Below, piece by piece: positions 11,062-22,598 of a DNA stretch of 64,000 bases; positions within the stretch are counted from its first letter, which is position 1; the number at the start of each line of letters is the position of its first letter. The DNA is from Campanula takesimana (taxonomy: Eukaryota; Streptophyta; Magnoliopsida; Asterales; Campanulaceae). The notes below the pieces were generated by a model, which made no database searches, had not been told where the DNA came from, and saw only the letters and a list, made by a program, of their open reading frames with translations. The position numbers and the translations under genes are program-made. The stretch spans positions 2,294,001 through 2,358,000 of the forward strand of contig JAOWBW010000044.1 of NCBI GenBank assembly GCA_026119855.1, read 5' to 3'.

Positions 11062-12461
11062 ATGGATAGACACCCTAGGATTTCTGAGGAGAGACAACGC
11101 TACTTCATCAAGAGTTTGAAGATCTGGGTTAGGAGGCTTTTGAAGACAACTCGTGCTAACTTTGATAGGAGATTCGGGATTAAGTGCCTTTGGTCCCTGT
11201 TCAGGGTTAAGTCTGATGAAAGTCTGATCCGTGCTGCTATCAAGTTCTGGGACAATGAACATCATGTCTTCAAATTCTCCTATAAATAAATCACCCCAAC
11301 GTATGAAGACTTTGTGGCTCTCTGTGGTACAGGAGTGACGGATAGGGTAGCCATGCCACAGTACCAAGTGCCTGCAGAACTTCGGGTTTCCCAATTGCTG
11401 CGGGTTTCTGTTAAAGATGCTAGGGACTTGCTGTTGGATGGTGATGTTGACCTTTGTGGGATTCCTATTAGGTTCATTAATAGCACGGTGGAATCTGACG
11501 TGGCCTTGGATTGTTTAGCTCTCTGTCTATTCGCCTCGATAGTATTTCCACCTTTTGTAGGAGTGGCTACGATGGGTTGTCTTGACATGGTAGACCAGGC
11601 TCGGGCCAATCGCAATATTATCCTTTGTCTGCTTGGGGAGACTTTGCATGGTATTGGAGAGTTAGCCTCGGGAGCTCAAAAGATGACCAGAGGAAGTACC
11701 CGTTTATTAACCTTGTGGCTGGAGGAGAGGTTGCGAGTTTTGGAGGAACCTGTTGGGCCGGTATAACCTTGGGTTTGTCAGAGTAGGCGAGTAAAGAAGC
11801 CATTTGCAGGGATGGTTCAGTCTGCATAGGTAACATATATGGCACAGATGGGTACGGCTCGGATTAAATGGATGGTACCTCACTGGGGGGTTATTATAGC
11901 ACGGTGGGCCCAAAGCGGTCTCTGCATGATTCGGGTCCCTGCCTTTGATGAGACTACTTACTACTATGCAGTACGGGTGTGTCGTCAGTATGGGATTCCT
12001 TAGATTATACCTTCTTTATGGGATGAGACTTGCAGTATGTTAATACCAGGATACTCCCTATGAATGCCGGGGTTGCAGTGCTCTTGGAGCGGTGTTGGTT
12101 TTAGGCTCTCATGCCCATCGTCCTCTGTATACAGCGACCTAATGACATACTTCTGTCTCGAGAATACTTAGACTGGTACCAGACGACCTTAGGGAATATG
12201 GGACAGGCTCTGAGACGACTGAGATGTAGGGTGGTGGTCCCTTATGTCTCGAGCAGGCGCTTGAGGGAGGACGAGAATGTACAATGGGAGGTGGAGACCG
12301 AGTTGGCTCAGCTATCACCTACTAAGAGGAAAAGAAAGAGAGAAGGCCCAACGGGGGTGACTCAGTTGAGGAAGGCTTTATTTTCGGATCCTACTAGACG
12401 GGCTAGACGCGGACGAAGAGACAAGAAGCCGAAGGAAGAAGAGGAGGAAGAGGAGGAGTGA
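11062..12461 (+). pseudogene. DUF7745/plant-mobile-domain-like ORF, broken by stops
   Basis: The frame starting at 11062 (MDRHPRISEERQRYF) runs to a stop at 11287 and resumes at once (ITPTYEDFVALCG), to 11766. Further pieces read WMVPHWGVIIARWAQ, YYYAVRVCRQYGIP (11870-12000) and, from 12111, LDWYQTTLGNMGQ. The frame ends in a basic stretch and a run of eight glutamates at 12461. The pattern IRAAIKFWDNEHHVFKF, then TPTYEDF, then a VPHW segment, matches my memory of the plant DUF7745 group, often found in or beside Tat-like retrotransposons. At least four stops break it, so it is not expressed as one protein. Function of the family is not known to me. Confidence 0.5.
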
Positions 12462-12829
12462 CTCCGAGTATCCAACCACATCCGTTGCAGACACATAGTT
12501 TAGATTTTAGTTTCTTTTTTAATTTCTTTAAATTTCATAGAAGGTTATTGATTCGCAGGTTCTTTCGAGCTTAGACCCATCAAATAAATGTTAACGTGTA
12601 GGGACTTGTGGAAATATAGATTTTGCTTTAGTTATAAACAGATTGTTGGAGACACCCCATTTTGGACATTCATTTATGATCACACTACTTCAGTGTCTCG
12701 CCTTTGATTTGGGTCAAAACTCGTTAAGTTGGACATGTTTCGTTAAGTTTCTGACTGACTCCGTTAGTCAGGGACCAAAATGAACATTAAAACTGCTGCA
12801 GAGGGCAAAAAGTGAATTCCAGCACTGAG

Positions 12830-12868
12830 ATGTCTCGTACGAGACATTGATGTCTCGTACGAGACATC
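12830..12868 (+). repeat. Two perfect palindromes in the LTR
   Basis: ATGTCTCGTACGAGACAT (12830-12847, 18 bp) and GATGTCTCGTACGAGACATC (12849-12868, 20 bp) are each their own reverse complement and are separated by one base. They lie about 190 bp upstream of the TATA box. Confidence 0.95.
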
Positions 12869-13051
12869 CCCCTTTACAGTCGGGTTTTTGGTCAGTTTCC
12901 TTGTTGATCTTAACCCCTTTTATTGGCAAACACTTAAGCAATCCGAGGAAAACCTAATGGACGATATTGGAGTCCAAAAATACCTCTGTGGGAATCAAGT
13001 CTTGGATTCCCATTACAACTTACCTTCTTGGCCAAAACCCTAGGTCTAGAA

Positions 13052-13066
13052 CTCCTATAAATATAG
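13052..13066 (+). promoter_or_regulatory. TATA box of the Tat-like LTR
   Basis: CCTATAAATATAGAG, an excellent TATA match about 410 bp into the LTR. Transcription would start some 30 bp downstream. Confidence 0.6.
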
Positions 13067-13681
13067 AGGTTCTTGAACCGAAAAAAGGGCTAGGGAGAGA
13101 GCTAGAGAATCCTCATTCACCCAAGAACCATTCCAAATCTGATCAAAGAGGTCCCCATAATCAGTCCCTCATCCTCACCCACGAAATTCAAGCCTCAACA
13201 ACATCATTCAAGCCAAGTTTATTGGAGATTCAAGGCCTTTAGTCAAGGCCATCCATAGGATTCTTGAAGAACGCTTAGGTAAAACTCTCTGTTTTCTATC
13301 TTCGCATCAACTTCTTTGTCTTTAAAGTAGTGTGATTCCATGAAAGGATTATCCTAGAGCCTCTCCAATCCATGGAGATGGTCTCGAAGCAGATGATCCA
13401 ACATCCCAAATAAATAAGCAATTATTTATTTGTTCCTTTTCCTTTAGTACATGAATGCATGATTTTGAAACAATAATGATGATTTCTTAGCAAGACCAAT
13501 CCTAGATTGGGTGAATTGGGTGATCCTTGACCTTCCCAATTCATAACTTAACCCCAAAATCTAGATATCTCGGTCCGTGTTCCGACAACAACATGGTGGC
13601 GACTCTCAAACAATCAAAAAAGGGTAAATCGAAGGACGAAAAGGCACCTCGAAGTCATAACAAAAAACCCGCGCGCAAACA

Positions 13682-13700
13682 GTTGTGACTCTGCTGGGGA
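13682..13700 (+). promoter_or_regulatory. Primer-binding site, tRNA-Arg type
   Basis: GTTGTGACTCTGCTGGGGA directly follows the LTR end. TGGCGACTCYGCTGGGGA, complementary to tRNA-Arg, is the known primer site of Ogre/Tat elements. Here the third to fifth bases differ slightly. Confidence 0.7.
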
Positions 13701-13790
13701 AGATCACAGTTGGGTTAGACTTGCGTCGAAAGAAATCATCGTTGTTTCAAAATTCTGCATTTTGTACCGTAATCTATTCCCCAACTGAGA

Positions 13791-13827
13791 TGCCTCGTAC
13801 GAGGGATCACTTGTCTCGTACGAGACA
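13791..13827 (+). repeat. Palindrome pair downstream of the primer site
   Basis: A degenerate copy (TGCCTCGTACGAGGGA, 13791-13806) and a perfect one (TGTCTCGTACGAGACA, 13812-13827) repeat the LTR palindrome inside the leader, about 100 bp after the PBS. Confidence 0.9.
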
Positions 13828-13999
13828 TCTCAGCTCTGCCCGGCTGGTCTGACTCTCTGGTTCGAAAAAGGATTTTCGTTCAGTTCAAACACGTACACAG
13901 GGTTTCAGATCCGCTCTCCACTTGCGTTGTCTCATATGTAACTCTTTTTTTTTTATCTGCAAAAACAATTACTTCAACACTTGTTGTCTGTAAACACTT

Positions 14000-15425
14000 C
14001 AAATATGGCTCCATAAAGGTCATCCACTAATGCAATGCCCGTATAATCGCAATCAATTCCAAGTCATGGGTAATATGATTCTGTTCATACGAAAATATTC
14101 TCCTCGGAGCTTATGCAACTACTTTACCATTTTGATCAACACATCTCAATCTTTCTTTAAAGAGGCATCAATGTTGAATAAATCAGATCCACTAAATAAT
14201 GATAGCACTTGACATATCCCCTAGAAAACAATAACACTTGTCAAATCCACTAGATAACGGTAAAACATGACATATCCATTAGAGAATGGTAATATTTGCA
14301 AATCCACTAGATAACAGTGATACTGGTCAAATCCTCTAGGCAATGTTAATATCAGAACTGTTGTCAACCATAATTTCAATTCTTGAAAATCACATTTGTC
14401 AATCCATCGAGTACGTGTAGCCTTCTGTGTTGAAATAGTTGACGGTGTAGCTATCTTAGAAATTTCATCAATAAATCTGTGACTATAACATATTAATCCC
14501 AAGAAAGTGTGGACTTCCAATTACCATCGTATCCATTTTTGAAATGTCAATAAGTATGTATGAACTGAGACCACCCCAAAATGATATATCCTCTAACAAG
14601 AAGACACATTATGGCTGATGAATCCTCGATCAAGTAATTCCTCAAGTTGAATCTTTAACTCTTTTAAGTCTACCAGTGATAAATACACACTAATTTGGAT
14701 AAACGTGCTGTACCTGGTAACAGCCCAACACATAACTCAAGTTCCCTGTCAAGTGACATGTTGTACTTAGTAATAAAGATATCTCAAACTCACAAGTAAT
14801 TGATATATCCTCTAGTTTTGGTGAAGATATAAACTTGTCAACCACATAAGGTAAACACCCGGCACAACCTTATGATAACAATTTTCAGACTTTCAAATGC
14901 AGAACATGAATGTCATATATAGATCTATCATGCTCAAATACAAAATCAAGCATATAGGCATAGAAAACTTTACCACCTTTTGATGGCATTAAACAAATGC
15001 ATAATACATATAGAACTAGTCCAAGCCATGTATCATGTCAATGTCCCGTATAGCTAACAAGACTAAATCAACTTATAACTCATAGGGTGTTATCGCTGAC
15101 AACTATACCAGGTTTCTTATAAATCTCAGTATCAATCACGCATCATCCCATTGGAGAATATACCTCTAGCACATAAGGCAATAGTGAGCACAAGCATGAA
15201 ATCATGCAACAATATAAAATACCATATAGGAATGAGATAATCTCCGTCTATAAGATATCGCACTCTCGAATTTCTCGGGCCTCCTAACCCCACTTAAACA
15301 GACACTATCAACACCAGTCCTATGCCTAGTACCACAACAAGTAAATAAACACTCGACATCAATCACACACCCATAAACCAACCCACCAAGCCTGTGAATC
15401 CAATCCTAACTGATAGCCAACCTAA
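14000..15425 (-). pseudogene. Minus-strand gypsy internal region with decayed reverse transcriptase
   Basis: The minus frame from 14520 reads EVHTFLGLICYSHRFIDEI, then TRWIDKCDFQELK and LILTLPRGFD. This matches the end of the gypsy reverse transcriptase (FLGL.GYYRRFI; F..W...CE..F..LK; PVL.LP). The rest, up to the primer site at 15439, holds no readable gag. A minisatellite interrupts the junction towards RNase H at 14190-14350. It belongs to the chromovirus-like group (Tekay/Del-like) by primer site and by relation to the element at 47.8 kb. Confidence 0.65.
14190..14350 (-). repeat. Minisatellite of about 36 bp inside decayed pol
   Basis: About five units of the type ATCCACTAGATAACGGTAA with loose variants. 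A homologous array, in the same place relative to pol, is found on the plus strand at about 49735-49850 in the other gypsy element. Confidence 0.75.
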
Positions 15426-15439
15426 GCTCTGATACCAAC
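15426..15439 (-). promoter_or_regulatory. Primer-binding site, initiator tRNA-Met type, minus strand
   Basis: The reverse complement reads GTTGGTATCAGAGC immediately after an LTR ending in GTCGTGACA. This is the standard plant initiator-Met primer site. Confidence 0.85.
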
Positions 15440-16336
15440 TGTCACGACCCGAGTCCCGAGGTCCTATATGGTACCTCGAACCAGGTGCGTGTACCCTGCT
15501 ATAAAACGGACATGACGCTTGCTAATACTATCATCATCCATAAACCTGTATAATGTATACTAAACACACAACATCGGCTATACAAAAGCCGAAACCATAC
15601 TACGCTAATACCAACAAACAACACCTCAACAAGCTTTTAGCTCGGAGACAACTTTACGCATGCAGAAGATTGAATGACTAGTAATATATACACACGGCTG
15701 TGCTAAATTCCACCGTCCAAATACAAGCAACATAGTTCTACCCAAAAGACAACAGTATTTACATAACACTGTACCACCACGACCTTGCCAAAAGCAAAAT
15801 ACTTAACACTGTAAATAGCTACCCCAAAAGACAACTACCTGAAGCTCCACACCGACCTAAGAACTCAATGATGTGCTTCCCCGGCCTTACTACGATCTAA
15901 GGAAAACAACAATGAAATAAATGGGGTGAGATAAATCTCAGTAAGTTACTAATGCACCTACATGGCATAATATCATGCATATCAACTGAATAGCTGAATC
16001 ATATAACAGAATAACTGAATAACAGATATCACATAACAAGAGAGGCTCCCTATCGCCAATCGTCCCATACCGGTTGGAGATAACGACCAACTCATCATGC
16101 AGCACACAAGGCTGAAATAAACACATAACAAAGGATACTGAGTCAAGGTTATCCCAAAAGGATATAACAATCTGAACAACATCAACAGATCCGCATTGAG
16201 GAGCAGCATCAACAGGGCAGCATCAAAGAGCTGAAGCAGGGGTTCTGGAACCAAACAACAGCAGTAACAACAGGGGGAAAATGACACAAAGTCATAACCC
16301 AAAACGTGTAGCTAGAATACTCACACAAGGGAGCTA

Positions 16337-17582
16337 GCTCAACCCAACCAACACCATCATGGAAGGGGTAAAAAGGGGTTACCAGTGAAGACATTATAAT
16401 AAACTTGGCTCGGGTGCCATTATAATTTCTACCACTACCCGACTCAACCAAGTAATACCAGCTGGACTTTTCTAACTATTGCACAATCAGTATATGATTC
16501 CAAAATAGGGAACCATACCAAGTATATCATAAAAATGATAAAACTCCTCATAAAGAGCCCAACAACCATGTACCTTTAAAACCATTCCTTTTAACTTAGG
16601 ATTCCAAAGTAGGGAACCCTAACAAATACATCATTTTTCTCAACAACATATAATCATACGCAAATATCCATCAACCATATGGCACATAAAGTGTCCATAA
16701 GTATTACATCCCAAATAAGTAGTAGGGTAGGTCATATTGTACCTAGTCACAATTATACACCTCGCGTATATTTTCGCAATTAATGGTCGAATACATTTTA
16801 CGCCACATATTGTGTTCCGTAACTATTTTCGTCAACTTTAATCGTATTAATCATAGTTTTATTAAATTAAAATTTTACTTTTACTAGTCCCTTTCTTAGG
16901 AACTCATTTATGGGACGGAATACTTTTATTACACCTTATATAGCTTCGTTGAGCATTTTACTCATTTTGGATGGTAATTATTATTTATAGTACCGCTACT
17001 TCACCGTCTCAAAATTACTATCATAGTTCCCGTTTTTATTATTTGGCTCAATTTAATTAATTAAAATGTGTATAAAATTACATATTAACAAAAATGATAA
17101 GCAGCACCAATATTACCCATAAATCAATAATTGACATTCAAAGTATCATATATAGCATGTATGAACATTACTATAATTAAAAGGGGAATATTAACTTACC
17201 TACTGCGAAAATAACACCAAATGAATTAAGTTTTAATACGATAGAAATGATCTACTCGGCTCCCTGAGCGTCGCAGTGAAATCGGATCGTCAAACGGATG
17301 GCGGAATCGAAAGTTACCGTTGAAATTCTATATTGTCTCTCGAACCCTCGCTTCTCTCTCGCACTGTTGGCTCCTACTGATACTATGAAAAATGAAGAGA
17401 GAAGTCTTCATACTTTTCTTTTAAGTTATAAGAAAACCATAATCCATGTGATTTTAAAGTGACCAATTAAATTCAAGCACTAAAATTAACTAAGTCAACT
17501 TGGGTCAAATGTCGTGGCTTATTACAAAATACGTATGTTATATATAAAAATAGGATTTGGGTGAGTAAAGAAATCAAGGTTG
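16337..17582 (-). repeat. First copy of the 1.24-kb duplication inside the LTR
   Basis: Aligns over its full length with 17759-19000 at an offset of 1422 bp. By eye the copies differ by scattered substitutions and short indels only, such as a missing TGGCAC near 18090. Confidence 0.9.
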
Positions 17583-17758
17583 GCCATTACAAAATACCTA
17601 GATCTCGACTCTCACACACGTGCACACATGCAGAATAATTGCACTACATACCCTATAAACCCGGGTCCCAATCGGAGGACGGATGTCGGTCAGCACCCCC
17701 ATTCTAACGAATGGCCCTTGCCGGTCTCTCCAAAGATGGTGTACCCACTCCGTGACAC

Positions 17759-19000
17759 GCTCAACCCAACCAACACCATCATGGAAGGGGTAAAAAGGGG
17801 TTACCAGTGAAGACATTATAATGAACTTGGCTCGGGTGCCATTATAATTTCTACCACTGCCCGACTCAACCAAGTAATACCAGCTGGACTTTTCTAACTA
17901 TTGCACAATCAGTATATGATTCCAAAATAGGGAACCATACCAAGTATATCATAAAAATGATAAACTGCTCATAAAGAGCCCAACAACCATGTACCCTTAA
18001 AACCATTCCTTTTAACTTAGGATTCCAAAGTAGGGAACCCTAACAAATACATCATTTTTCTCAGCAACATATAATCATACGCAAATACCCATCAACCATA
18101 TAAAGTGTCCATAAGTATTACACCCCAAATAAGTAGTAGGGCAGGTCATATTGTACCTAGTCACAATTATACACCTCGCATATATTTTCGCAATTAATGG
18201 TCGAATACATTTTACGCCACATATTGTGTTCCGTAACTATTTTTGTCAACTTTAATCGTATTAATCATAATTTTATTAAATTAAAATTTTACTTTTACTA
18301 GTCCCTATTTTTCTTAGGAACTCATTTATGGGACGGAATACTTTTATTACACCTTATATAGCTTCGTTGAGTATTTTACTCATTTTGGATGGTAATTATT
18401 ATTTATAGTACCGCTACTTCACCGTCTCAAAATTACTATCATAGTTCCCCTTTTTATTATTTGGGTCACTTTAATTAATTAAAATGTGTATAGAATTACA
18501 TATTAACAAAAATGATAACTAGCACCAATATTACCCATAAAGCAATAATTGACATTCAAAGTATCATATATAGCATGTATGAACATTACTATAATTAAAA
18601 AGGGGAATAGTAACTTACCTACTGCGAAAATAACACTAAATTAATTAAGTTTTAATCCGATAGAAATGATCTATTCGACTCTCTGAGCGTCGCAATGAAA
18701 TCGGATCGTCAAACGGATGGCGGAATCGAAAGTTACAGTTGAAATTCTATTTTGTCTCTCGAACCCTCGCTTCTCTCTCGCACTGTTGGCTCCTACTGAT
18801 ACTATGAAAAATGAAGAGAGAAGTCTTCATCCTTTTCTTTTAAGTTAAAAGAAAACCATAATCCATGTGATTTTAAAGTGACCAATTAAATTCAAGCACT
18901 AAAATTAACTAAGTCAACTTGGGTCAAATGTCGTGGCCATTACAAAATAGGTATGTTATATATAAAAATAGGATTTGGATGAGTAAATAAATCAAGGTTG
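17759..19000 (-). repeat. Second copy of the 1.24-kb duplication inside the LTR
   Basis: Direct repeat of 16337-17582. The 176-bp spacer between copies (17583-17758) starts with GGCCATTACAAAATA, also present near the end of this copy, a possible recombination junction. Confidence 0.9.
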
Positions 19001-19493
19001 TCCAGCCCAATTCTCGGTCAACACACAAGTTTCATTAAGTGAGGTGACAAACTTCAATTGGGTGGTTAAATAAATCAAACTACTAGAACTGATGTAATTG
19101 GTTGAAACTTAATCAACAATAGCAAATTTTATACGACTATATACTAAGCCAAATTTGATTAATAAAATATACTTTCAAAATCTCTTAGATGTCTAGTTCA
19201 CTCGGTATTTTTCAGATTTGAATTTCGACTTTTCTACAAAGATTATAGCCATTTTCGTACAAGGTGTCAAAGCTGGCCGAAAATTACAATCTTTAATCAT
19301 CTATATATTTGTGTGTGTAACATTTTCTATTTAAATGTTAAAATGACAAGGAACACAAGAACACACAATTATGTTCAATATTATATTATAGAACTAGCAC
19401 GTAAATATGCATAAATAGTGCATCTCAATCATATTAAATGGAAGCATGTGAAAATATATTTATGAAATGCATGCAAATTCTACGGGCGTTACA

Positions 19494-20233
19494 CTCTCTC
19501 TCCTTAAAATAAATTCGTCCTCAAATTTGGTTATACCTCTATGAAATCCATGCAATCCATCAAACCAATTGTTTCCCACTTCTTGTCCGTTTCTCATATA
19601 ACCACATCAATTTCACGATTTCCCCTACTACTTTCACAAGAGATAGTTACTACTTTGACAAGAGATAGCTATACTCAATACTTGTTCTTTCGAATCAATC
19701 ATCCTTGGCAATTGTTACCCATAAGCTAAGTAAGACCGGAATGAACTAGTCTACACTCAAGCAGACGAGACTCATATGTAAGTTACTCTTTAAGTTAACT
19801 TCTCGACCCTTTATGGAGTTTTATACATCCCAACATATTGACGATCTAGACATCCACCCATATTGTTTTGGAGATACATCTCAATACTTAGCCAATAACT
19901 GTTATTATAATCAAATTCCACAAAATAGTAAGCTCATACAGCAGCTGCACGAAAATCAACTTCACATGCCCGTAACATATGATCCAGAATCTCTATCAAT
20001 CTCTTGTATCACCCATTTACGAGGTTGAAATTCAATTTACTACTCAAAGCACTCTGATTAGCTATCCAAAATCAAGATGTAAATTGAGAACCCATGTCTA
20101 ATAACATACTCATAGGCACCCCGTGAAATCAAACTATCTTCTGAACAAATAAAGATGCAAACTGAATTAATGTTTATATCATCGAAATATATAAAGTGAG
20201 TAAACTTAGTAATCAATCCACTATAAATCAAAC
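19494..20233 (-). pseudogene. Minus-strand gypsy integrase/3' pol remnant and polypurine tract
   Basis: Next to the LTR start, the reverse complement reads GAGGACGAATTTATTTTAAG then GAGAGAGAG, the usual gypsy 3' end and PPT. Further right the minus strand gives SGLITKFTHFIYFDD and VIRHGF, matching the integrase core (LTKSAHFIP...) in decayed form. An in-frame TGA (complement of 20072-20074) is shared with the element at 59359. Confidence 0.6.
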
Positions 20234-20272
20234 AATATTTATGAAATGCATGCAAATTCTACGGGTGTTACA
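20234..20272 (-). mobile_element. 39-bp LTR start fragment
   Basis: The sequence up to ACGGGTGTTACA repeats the right edge of the LTR at 19455-19493 almost exactly. It is the first 39 bases of a second LTR of the same family, truncated, and marks the edge of the gypsy material against the copia remnant. Confidence 0.75.
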
Positions 20273-20329
20273 AAGTTGGTACTTATGTATGGTTACATGT
20301 TCGCATAATTGTAGATATTGGCAAATAAC

Positions 20330-21047
20330 ACACAAACTCTATCATTGTGATCTATCCTTGAGAATGAAAAACTTCAAGAGAATGGTGCTAACTTCATGGA
20401 TTAGATCCGAAGCCTTAGAATTGTTCTAAAGCAAGACAAAAAGTTGTACATTCTTGATGAACCCGTTCCTGGGGAACCTGATGCCAATGCCCCTAGGGCA
20501 GACAAGGATGCTCACAAGAAACACAAAAGTGATTTTCGTGACGTTAGTTGTCTCATGCTTGCTACCATGTGTTCTGAGCTTCAAAAGGCTCTTGAACACT
20601 TGGATGCCTATGACATAGGCACTCAGTTGAAAGATATGTTTCAAAAGCAAGCTAGGCAAGAAAGGTTTGACACTATGGCTGCTCTGACCTCATACAAGAT
20701 GAGTGAAAGACAGTCGATGGGTCCTCATGTTTTAAAGATGAAGGCCCATTTAGAGAATCTAGAGAGGCTCAGCTATGCCATCCCTGTTGAGTTGGCAACT
20801 GATATGATTTTGAACTCATTACCTAAAAGCTAGTTCGTCATTAACTATAATATGCATGGTATGACTAAGTCTCTGTCTGAGTTTCATGGGATGCTAAAGA
20901 CAGCAGAAAATAAAATCATTAAGGAAGCCTCTCCTGTGCTCGTGGTTTCAAAAGAAGGAAAGGGCTCTAAGGCCAAAGGAAAGGGAAAGACAAAAGTTAT
21001 CAAACTCAAAATAAGCAAGGCAATGGTTGCCAATGCTGTGCTGGCTA
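20330..21047 (+). pseudogene. Copia gag, broken
   Basis: The 20444-20833 frame (KLYILDEPVPGEPDANAPR... ILNSLPKS) and the 20852-21047 frame correspond to residues 40-240 of the gag at 53445. Broken points: a stop before 20444, a TAG replacing a tyrosine codon at 20831-20833, and the LTR insertion. The N-terminal NGANFMD.IRSEALELF equivalent is readable upstream of 20444. Confidence 0.8.
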
Positions 21048-21052
21048 AACCC

Positions 21053-22593
21053 TATTGGTCCCAAAGACTCAACAAGTGTATGAAAAGGAGGCTAGAAGGG
21101 GGTGGATAGCCTACTTAAAAATTTCAGCCCTTTTTCAAAATTCAACTTTATGCTTACTTCTTGAATTTTGCTGTTGAGTAAAAACCACAAGTTCAATAGT
21201 AAAATGCACAGCGGAAGTTTTCGATAAAAAAATGAGGTAGAATTGATTTTAAAGATAAACGACTAGGTAGGAAGATTTGCGGTAGGCAATATTACGGTAG
21301 GCAGTCTGCGGTAGGCAAAAGGTACTGACTAGGTAGGTTGAAAATGAAAGTATACGTCTGAGTGTTTTGGCAAATAGATAAGTAGTCAGAGAAAGTAACT
21401 AAGGCATTAGGCAATCAACAAACACAATTCACAATAATTTGAATGGCTGGAAAGATCAAAACACTAAACTACAAACTAGATTAATATGAACAATAAGAAC
21501 AATAGCTGAAAGTAAATTTACAGAAAATAAAGTGCAGTAAGTAAATGACACAATGATTTGGAAATGTTCGATCTGTTAAAAGATCTACGTCCTTTACCAA
21601 GATGGTCAGTCTTGGATTTTAAATGGAGGATATATTGATTCTCTTGAATACAGATTACAGAGATGAAGTATTGAATCAACACCTACTTTCTATGAAGAAC
21701 AAATCCTAGACTTAGACCAGTGTATCCCTAATGATGCAGTCTATGTGATTGATCAATCGGGATGAGTGTGTGTGTAAGAATCAAGAGCTCTATATAATCT
21801 ATATGATTAAGAGCCTAATGAATCTTTGAGTGTTACAAGGCTTGAGATTTGCTAGGCTTGAGATGTGCTGGAGATCTTTGAAGATTTGAAGGCGAATGCT
21901 TGAAGATTCAAATGATTCTGGAAATCTTGAGTATGATCTTCAATCCCCAAGTATTTCAACAACAATTTCTCTCTTTGAATCTCAGCGATTTTTTAATGAA
22001 GAACACAAGGCCTATATATAGCCTTGAGTGAAAGAGGTAGATGTTCGAATTCTTGGAGGACAAGTTTGGAAGATGATGAGCTGGAGTATTCTGATTGGAG
22101 CTCATTTCTTTGTTATCTTGTAGTTGCAGAAGTTAGTGGTCAAGATGTACTATCTTATACCGGACATAACGACCAAATTCAAACTTGAATTTTGTAACGT
22201 TCTAAATTAACCAAAGGATTCGAACACTAGCGTGACCATGGTTAATTAGAATCAAACTTGTATTCTCTAGGTCATTACCTAGTTGTGCGGTAGCTAGTCT
22301 CCTTCTGGTTGCTTGATATCGCGGTCGCTACTAATACGGTAGCTACCTATGCGGTAGCTTGTTCAGCAGCAGCTTTAATGAGGTAGGCAGACTTAGCTTT
22401 TCACAGCAGCAGCAACAGCTCTTCAAAATTTGAGGGGCTGATCTTCTAAGCCTAAGTAAACAAAGAATGGACTTAACTAATGAAGTTATAAAACTTCTTA
22501 CAGTAAAACCTAAAGTTCATAAAAAGTAAAATAAGGTTATGGTATCAATCAAATCTAGGTAATAGGAGTGGTTTATAATATGCATACCCAACA
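21053..22593 (+). mobile_element. Solo LTR (1541 bp) in copia gag, TSD AACCC
   Basis: AACCC at 21048-21052 and again at 22594-22598 flank a unit that starts TATTGGTCCCAAAG (first TG mutated to TA) and ends CATACCCAACA. The gag frame resumes right after. A truncated inverted copy of the same LTR family lies at 25733-26418. It holds repeated GCGGTAG phrases (21280-21320 and 22290-22350). Confidence 0.85.
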
Positions 22594-22598
22594 AACCC

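Larger units (their letters stand above)
12644..13681 (+). mobile_element. 5' LTR of a Tat/Ogre-like gypsy element
   Basis: TGTTGGAGACACCCC at the start and GCGCGCAAACA at the end give TG...CA limits, followed directly by a tRNA-Arg-type primer site. A TATA box (CCTATAAATATAGAGG) is near 13052. GGTGGCGACTCT lies inside, about 90 bp before the end. Two perfect palindromes lie in U3. The internal region to the right is cut off near 14.0 kb by minus-strand gypsy DNA, so the rest of the element is lost. Confidence 0.75.
15440..19493 (-). mobile_element. Composite gypsy LTR with internal 1.24-kb duplication
   Basis: On the minus strand it starts at 19493 (TGTAACGCCCGTAGAATTTG) and ends at 15440 (GTCGTGACA). 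Its end abuts a PBS and its start abuts a polypurine tract, so it serves as the 5' LTR for the pol piece at 14-15.4 kb and the 3' LTR for the integrase piece at 19.5-20.2 kb. It holds two copies of a 1.24-kb segment (16337-17582 and 17759-19000). The conserved TTACTGAGAT..ATCTCA hairpin is at 15927-15940. Confidence 0.75.

Noticed and set aside
12967..13242. 91-codon plus-strand ORF
   Set aside because: Lies across the TATA box and transcription start region of the Tat-like LTR; composition is leader-like.
14221..14520. Endogenous pararetrovirus reverse transcriptase
   Set aside because: Motifs and neighbouring LTR, PBS and integrase fit a gypsy element; no movement protein or coat-type motifs.
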